The notes beneath the pieces are model-generated. The model saw only the letters and a program-made list of their open reading frames with translations, ran no database searches and had not been told where the DNA came from. Source: Lachnospiraceae bacterium (GTDB taxonomy: Bacteria; Bacillota; Clostridia; Lachnospirales; Lachnospiraceae). From it: 28,233 nucleotides of DNA. Of the stretch, positions 23,935 through 28,233 are shown in pieces; position 1 is the stretch's first letter; every line of letters begins with the position of its first letter. The DNA is taken from NCBI GenBank assembly GCA_003979345.1, contig RYVZ01000037.1:1-28233 (forward strand), in the 5' to 3' direction. The position numbers were made by a program, and so were the translations under genes.

Positions 23935-26900
23935 ATGGCGTCAGGAAATACACGTTCGGGGCAGGGAAACAGGCGGGGATCATCGTCTGCGGGAAAAAGC
24001 AGCCGGACAAACACTAAAAAAACAAACAGCAGGACGCAGGGAGGAAGACGTAATACACGATCTGCATCCGGCAGACAGGCAAATAGCAGGAAGAATGCGC
24101 AAGAACCGGCATTAGGAAAGGAGATTAACCTGATTGTCTGTTTTGCATTTTGCATTCTTCTGCTTTTGTGCAATTTTTCAATCATGGGACCGTTTGGAAA
24201 AGCTGTCAGGGGCGTTATGTTCGGATTGTTCGGCATCCTTTCTTATGTACTGCCGGTTGCCCTCTTTATTGGGATTGCCCTGTATATATCGAATGATGGA
24301 AACCGGGCGATTCGCAGAAAACTGATTGCCGGTGCGGTTTTACTTTGGTGTATCTGCATCGTGGCGGAGATGGTTTCCGTACCACTTGCAGATCTGAATG
24401 GAAATCTGATCGTTGATCTGTTTTTACAGAGCAGGGACGGGCTGAAAGGCGGCGGTCTGGCAGGCGGACTGCCGGCTTATCCGATGATGAAATACTTAAA
24501 GGGGGTCGGAAGCGCACTTGTACTGATCGTAGTGATCATCATTGCGCTTGTGATCATTACAGAGCGCTCCTTCATAGACGGCGTAAAAAAAGGAAGCAGA
24601 CGTGTGTATGATTCGGCGAGAGAATCCGCGGAACGACACAGGGAAGAACGTGCGCTGCGCCGCGAAGAGTATGAGGAAGAGTCCGGGGATTATGACGAAT
24701 ATGAGGGAGAAAACGAAAGCGAAGATGTGGAGAATCTGACAAAATGCAGAAGAAGCCGTGTACGGCACGAGGATGCCGATATCCATGACCGGGGCAGGAA
24801 GCGGCCTGCCCGGAATGAGGATATGGAAGAAAGTGCCCCTGCACTCCGCATGGAGAAAAAAGTAAGCGGTGTCAGCGGGGACACAACACTTGTGAAAAAA
24901 CGTTCCGGGTCTTATCACGGTGAAAACATGCACGAGATCACGTTGGAAGATATTCCGGACGATGCGGAACAGGTTATGGCATCAGAAGCACAGGAAGCTT
25001 TTGGCGGGGGATTTGCATTTGACCTTTATCAGAGCATGCCGGAACCGCGAGGTGTGGCGCGGCAGGCGGAGAATCCGGCTGTGGAGGATGACGCGGCTGG
25101 CGCGCTTGCATCAGGGATGGAAACCGCAGGCGGTATGACTGGAGCGGCTGGCACTGTTGTGGCGGCAGGCGGACTTGCCGGTGCTTTCGCATCTGGTGAA
25201 ATGCAGGAGATCATGGCGGGCGGCATGCAGGAAACTGTGGCGGGCAGCGGCGCAGAGGAGACTGCCGCCGCAGGAAAAGTCATGTCTGAGGCCTCCGGAC
25301 ATACATATAAGCCGCAGGGCGCGGATACCTTTGGCGCAGCTTTAGAGAGCGGCTATCAGCCCGCGAAGCCGGGTCACAGCTTTGGAATGAAAGAAGAATA
25401 CCGGACGCCGGATCAGAAAAAGGCGGACGCGGCGGTCATACCGAATACAAAACCGATGGCAAAACCCAAGAAATACATATTTCCGCCGCTTGATCTGCTG
25501 CAGAAAGCGCCAGGAAAAGGAAATGGAGATTCTGCAAGGCAGTTAAAAGAGACGGCAGCGCGGCTGCAGCAGACCTTAAAGACGTTTGGTGTCAATGTGA
25601 CGATCACCGACATCAGTCAGGGACCTTCGGTGACGCGTTATGAGATGCAGCCGGAGCTCGGCGTGAAGGTCAGCAAGATCGTGGCGCTTGCCGATGATAT
25701 TAAATTGAATCTGGCAGCGACAGACATTCGTATCGAAGCGCCGATTCCCGGAAAGGCGGCTGTAGGAATTGAAGTGCCGAATAAGGAAAACAGTGCAGTC
25801 CACCTGCGTGAACTTTTGGAGTCTGATGCATTTAAGAAATTTTCGTCACCGATCGCGTTTGCTGTCGGAAAAGATATCGGCGGACAGACTGTTGTGTTTG
25901 ATATTGGCAAGATGCCCCATGTGCTGATCGCGGGGTCAACAGGCTCCGGCAAGTCCGTGTGTATCAATACACTGATCATGAGCATTCTTTATAAGGCGCA
26001 TCCAGATGATGTCAAACTGATCATGGTCGATCCGAAGGTTGTTGAGCTGAGCGTATATAACGGGATTCCTCATTTGCTCATACCGGTCGTGACAGATCCG
26101 AAAAAGGCCTCGGCGGCTCTGCAATGGGCGGTGGCGGAAATGACGGATCGTTATAAGAAATTTGCCGATCATAATGTGCGCGACTTAAAGGGCTATAATC
26201 AGCTTGCCGAAAGCACGAAAGATACTGGTGACGCTTCTACGCCAGTTAAAATGCCGCAGATCGTCATTATTGTTGATGAGCTGGCAGACCTGATGATGGT
26301 AGCCTCCAATGAAGTGGAAGAAGCGATCGTGCGTCTTGCGCAGCTTGCGCGCGCGGCAGGGATCCATCTGGTTATTGCGACACAGAGACCGTCCGTGGAT
26401 GTCATAACGGGTCTGATCAAAGCCAATATGCCGAGCCGGATCGCATTTGCGGTATCCAGCGGGGTAGATTCCCGTACAATCCTTGACATGAACGGTGCGG
26501 AAAAACTGCTTGGCAAGGGAGATATGCTTTTTTATCCGCAGGGTTATGCGAAGCCTGCGCGCGTGCAGGGAGCGTTTGTCTCGGATAAAGAAGTATCCGA
26601 TGTCGTGGCGTTCTTAAAAAAGCAGGCAGTCGGAGGCGATTATGGCGCGGATTTGGAAGAAAAGATCTCCAGTATGACCTCTGCGTCGGGCGACGGTGTT
26701 TCCGGAGCCGGCGGATCGGATCTGGATGAACTATTTGCCGAGGCAGGACGGTTCATCATTGAAAAGGATAAAGCTTCGATCGGGATGGTACAACGGGCGT
26801 TCCGCGTCGGCTTCAACCGCGCGGCACGGATCATGGATCAGCTTGCAGATGCGGGGGTCGTCGGCGAGGAGGAAGGAACGAAACCGAGAAAGGTGCTGAT

Positions 26901-26940
26901 GAATGCCGAACAGTTTGAGCAGTATCTGGCGGGGGAATAA
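23935..26940 (+). CDS. DNA translocase of the FtsK/SpoIIIE family
   Basis: A 1001-residue DNA pump that moves chromosomes through closing septa during division or sporulation. The basic Ser/Arg/Gly-rich N-terminus (1-60) precedes about four membrane segments (about 65-200). A long charged and then Ala/Gly-rich linker follows (about 210-510). The motor has Walker A GSTGSGKS (667-674) and Walker B IVIIVDE (Asp781-Glu782), with ATQRPSVDVITGLIKANMPSRIAF after it. The C-terminal gamma winged helix (about 928-1000, ELFAEAGRFIIEKDKASIGMVQRAF) reads DNA orientation sequences. The linker is longer than in B. subtilis SpoIIIE (about 790 residues in all). Sequence alone does not tell the FtsK from the SpoIIIE role. 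It has its own promoter in the tepA-spoIIIE gap. Confidence 0.95.
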   Translation: MASGNTRSGQGNRRGSSSAGKSSRTNTKKTNSRTQGGRRNTRSASGRQANSRKNAQEPALGKEINLIVCFAFCILLLLCNFSIMGPFGKAVRGVMFGLFGILSYVLPVALFIGIALYISNDGNRAIRRKLIAGAVLLWCICIVAEMVSVPLADLNGNLIVDLFLQSRDGLKGGGLAGGLPAYPMMKYLKGVGSALVLIVVIIIALVIITERSFIDGVKKGSRRVYDSARESAERHREERALRREEYEEESGDYDEYEGENESEDVENLTKCRRSRVRHEDADIHDRGRKRPARNEDMEESAPALRMEKKVSGVSGDTTLVKKRSGSYHGENMHEITLEDIPDDAEQVMASEAQEAFGGGFAFDLYQSMPEPRGVARQAENPAVEDDAAGALASGMETAGGMTGAAGTVVAAGGLAGAFASGEMQEIMAGGMQETVAGSGAEETAAAGKVMSEASGHTYKPQGADTFGAALESGYQPAKPGHSFGMKEEYRTPDQKKADAAVIPNTKPMAKPKKYIFPPLDLLQKAPGKGNGDSARQLKETAARLQQTLKTFGVNVTITDISQGPSVTRYEMQPELGVKVSKIVALADDIKLNLAATDIRIEAPIPGKAAVGIEVPNKENSAVHLRELLESDAFKKFSSPIAFAVGKDIGGQTVVFDIGKMPHVLIAGSTGSGKSVCINTLIMSILYKAHPDDVKLIMVDPKVVELSVYNGIPHLLIPVVTDPKKASAALQWAVAEMTDRYKKFADHNVRDLKGYNQLAESTKDTGDASTPVKMPQIVIIVDELADLMMVASNEVEEAIVRLAQLARAAGIHLVIATQRPSVDVITGLIKANMPSRIAFAVSSGVDSRTILDMNGAEKLLGKGDMLFYPQGYAKPARVQGAFVSDKEVSDVVAFLKKQAVGGDYGADLEEKISSMTSASGDGVSGAGGSDLDELFAEAGRFIIEKDKASIGMVQRAFRVGFNRAARIMDQLADAGVVGEEEGTKPRKVLMNAEQFEQYLAGE

Positions 26941-26973
26941 GGCTTACAGCAATAGAAAGGCATGGTGGAGGAT

Positions 26974-28214
26974 ATGAAAACCGATATTGAAATCGCACAG
27001 GAAGCAGAGCTTGTGCCAATTGTCAAAGTGGCTGAGACGCTCGGAATAGACGGAGACGATCTGGATTTATACGGAAAATATAAGGCAAAGATTTCCGAAT
27101 CTCTCCTGAAGCGCATCAAAAACCAGCCGGACGGAAAGCTTGTGCTTGTCACTGCGATCAACCCGACGCCGGCAGGGGAAGGAAAGACGACAACGACGGT
27201 CGGGCTTGGACAGGCGTTTGCAAAGCTGAATAAGCGGGCGGTCATTGCGCTCAGGGAACCGTCCCTTGGACCCTGCTTTGGCATTAAGGGAGGTGCGGCA
27301 GGAGGCGGTTATGCACAGGTGGTACCGATGGAAGACCTGAATCTGCATTTTACCGGAGATTTTCATGCCGTTACGTCGGCGAACAATTTACTTGCTGCCA
27401 TGATTGACAATCATATCATGCAGGGAAATGAGCTTCGCATAGACACGAGGCAGATCGTATGGAAGAGATGTCTGGACATGAACGACCGTGCGCTCCGCAA
27501 TACGGTGGTCGGCATGGGAGGCAAAACGGATGGCTTTGTGCGCGAGGAACACTTTGTGATCACGGTTGCATCCGAGATCATGGCGATACTCTGCCTTGCT
27601 GAGGATATGGCTGACTTGAAAAACAGGCTGTCAAGAATTGTCGTTGCTTACAATTTGGACGGTGATCCTGTTACTGCGGCAGATATCAAGGCAGTCGGCG
27701 CAATGGCGGCGCTCTTAAAGGATGCGATCAATCCTAACCTGATCCAGACCCTGGAACATACGCCGGCAATCGTGCATGGCGGACCATTTGCCAATATCGC
27801 ACATGGCTGTAACAGTGTGCGCGCTACAAAAGCAGCTTTGAAACTGGCTGATTATTGTATCACAGAGGCAGGATTCGGAGCTGATCTGGGGGCGGAGAAA
27901 TTTTTTGACATTAAATGTGTATCGGCGGGATTACGTCCGGACGCAGTCGTGCTTGTCGCAACCGTGCGCGCCTTAAAATACAACGGCGGCGTGGCGAAGG
28001 ATGATCTGAATACGGAGAATCTTGAGGCGCTTGAACGGGGAATCGTTAATCTGGAGAAACATATAGAAAATATTCAACATTATGGTGTACCTGTCGTGGT
28101 AACGCTCAATGCGTTTGTAACAGATACCGGGGCGGAACTTTCTTTTGTGAAGCATTTTTGCGAGGAGCATGGTTGTGAATTTGCGCTTTCCAAAGTATGG
28201 GAACAGGGCGGTGA
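26974..28214 (+). CDS. fhs: Formate-tetrahydrofolate ligase, 3' truncated
   Basis: The first 413 or so residues of an enzyme of about 556. It joins formate to tetrahydrofolate with ATP, giving 10-formyl-THF for purine synthesis and one-carbon (acetogenic Wood-Ljungdahl methyl branch) metabolism. The start MKTDIEIAQEAELVPIVKVA is typical, the P-loop is PTPAGEGKTTTTVG (64-77), and REPSLGPCFGIKGGAAGGGYAQVVPM, GDFHAVTSANNLL and TEAGFGADLGAEKFF are family blocks. GGTGGAGG sits only two bases before the ATG at 26974, so an in-frame ATG at 26962 remains possible. The frame stays open to the end of the window, but the sequence after 28214 is adapter. The gene follows spoIIIE by 33 bases. Whether the organism is an acetogen cannot be told from this gene alone. 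Confidence 0.95.
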
Positions 28215-28233
28215 CTGTCTCTTATACACATCT
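28215..28233 (+). other. Tn5/Nextera mosaic-end adapter sequence (artefact)
   Basis: CTGTCTCTTATACACATCT is identical over 19 of 19 bases to the transposase mosaic end used in Nextera libraries. It is at the very end of the window and interrupts a conserved gene, so it is most likely untrimmed library sequence, not genome. Confidence 0.93.

Noticed and set aside
28215..28233. Genuine Tn5-type transposon end or insertion site
   Set aside because: Exact identity to the engineered mosaic end at the very end of the sequence, with no transposase or target duplication, is better explained by library adapter.

Overview
All recognisable genes lie on the + strand and are tightly packed. Gene content points to an anaerobic, low-to-moderate G+C Firmicute of the Clostridia, most likely a Lachnospiraceae gut bacterium. 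Supporting signs are BspA-like surface proteins with a PxTGD-type C-terminal anchor, a Re-citrate-synthase-like enzyme next to a eukaryotic-type NADP isocitrate dehydrogenase, Rex, an alr-mazF pair, a tepA-spoIIIE pair, and formate-tetrahydrofolate ligase. The family assignment is inference from content; no 16S or other marker RNA is present.

Layout. (1) 39-7967: two large secreted, leucine-rich-repeat (BspA/LRR_5) cell-surface proteins in one operon. They share a C-terminal module and an unusual PxTGD-x-IHPKWF anchor, and the operon is closed by a rho-independent terminator. (2) 8035-8955: a compact subtilisin-family (S8) protease without a signal peptide, starting almost on top of that terminator. 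(3) 8938-12494: a carbon-metabolism operon with a Re-citrate synthase / isopropylmalate-synthase-family enzyme, an overlapping GntR/FCD regulator and NADP-isocitrate dehydrogenase. Its near-consensus promoter carries a palindrome (ATTGTATACAAT) matching the core of GntR-type operators. (4) 12495-12742: three imperfect 18-bp repeats, a terminator, and a consensus promoter with a possible Rex box. (5) 12743-18983: rex, an unrecognised coiled-coil gene, nnr (NAD(P)HX repair), alr, mazF without a visible mazE, and a CBS-domain CorC/HlyC membrane protein. (6) 18964-22989: yebC from its own promoter, an O-acetylhomoserine sulfhydrylase, and a multi-pass membrane protein with a 14-unit hexapeptide tail, then a strong terminator. 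(7) 23122-26940: tepA (ClpP-like) and a spoIIIE/ftsK DNA translocase. (8) 26974 to the end: formate-tetrahydrofolate ligase, cut off by the end of the sequence.

How the genes work together. Blocks 3 and 5 concern central carbon and redox balance. Oxaloacetate plus acetyl-CoA to citrate and isocitrate to 2-oxoglutarate are encoded here (aconitase is not in the window), with NADH/NAD+ sensing by Rex and repair of damaged NAD(P)H by Nnr next door. Blocks 5-7 are mostly housekeeping (cell-wall alanine, methionine/cysteine metabolism, DNA segregation). Block 1 is the accessory, surface-exposed part.

Technical warning: the last 19 bases (28215-28233) are identical to the Tn5/Nextera mosaic-end adapter, so the window ends in untrimmed library sequence and the last residues of the final gene are not real. 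I found no CRISPR array, prophage, insertion sequence, tRNA or rRNA. The best candidates for something undescribed are the paired surface proteins with their shared C-terminal module and anchor, the operator/promoter architecture of the citrate operon, the structured leader of the antitoxin-less mazF, and the hexapeptide-tailed membrane protein.
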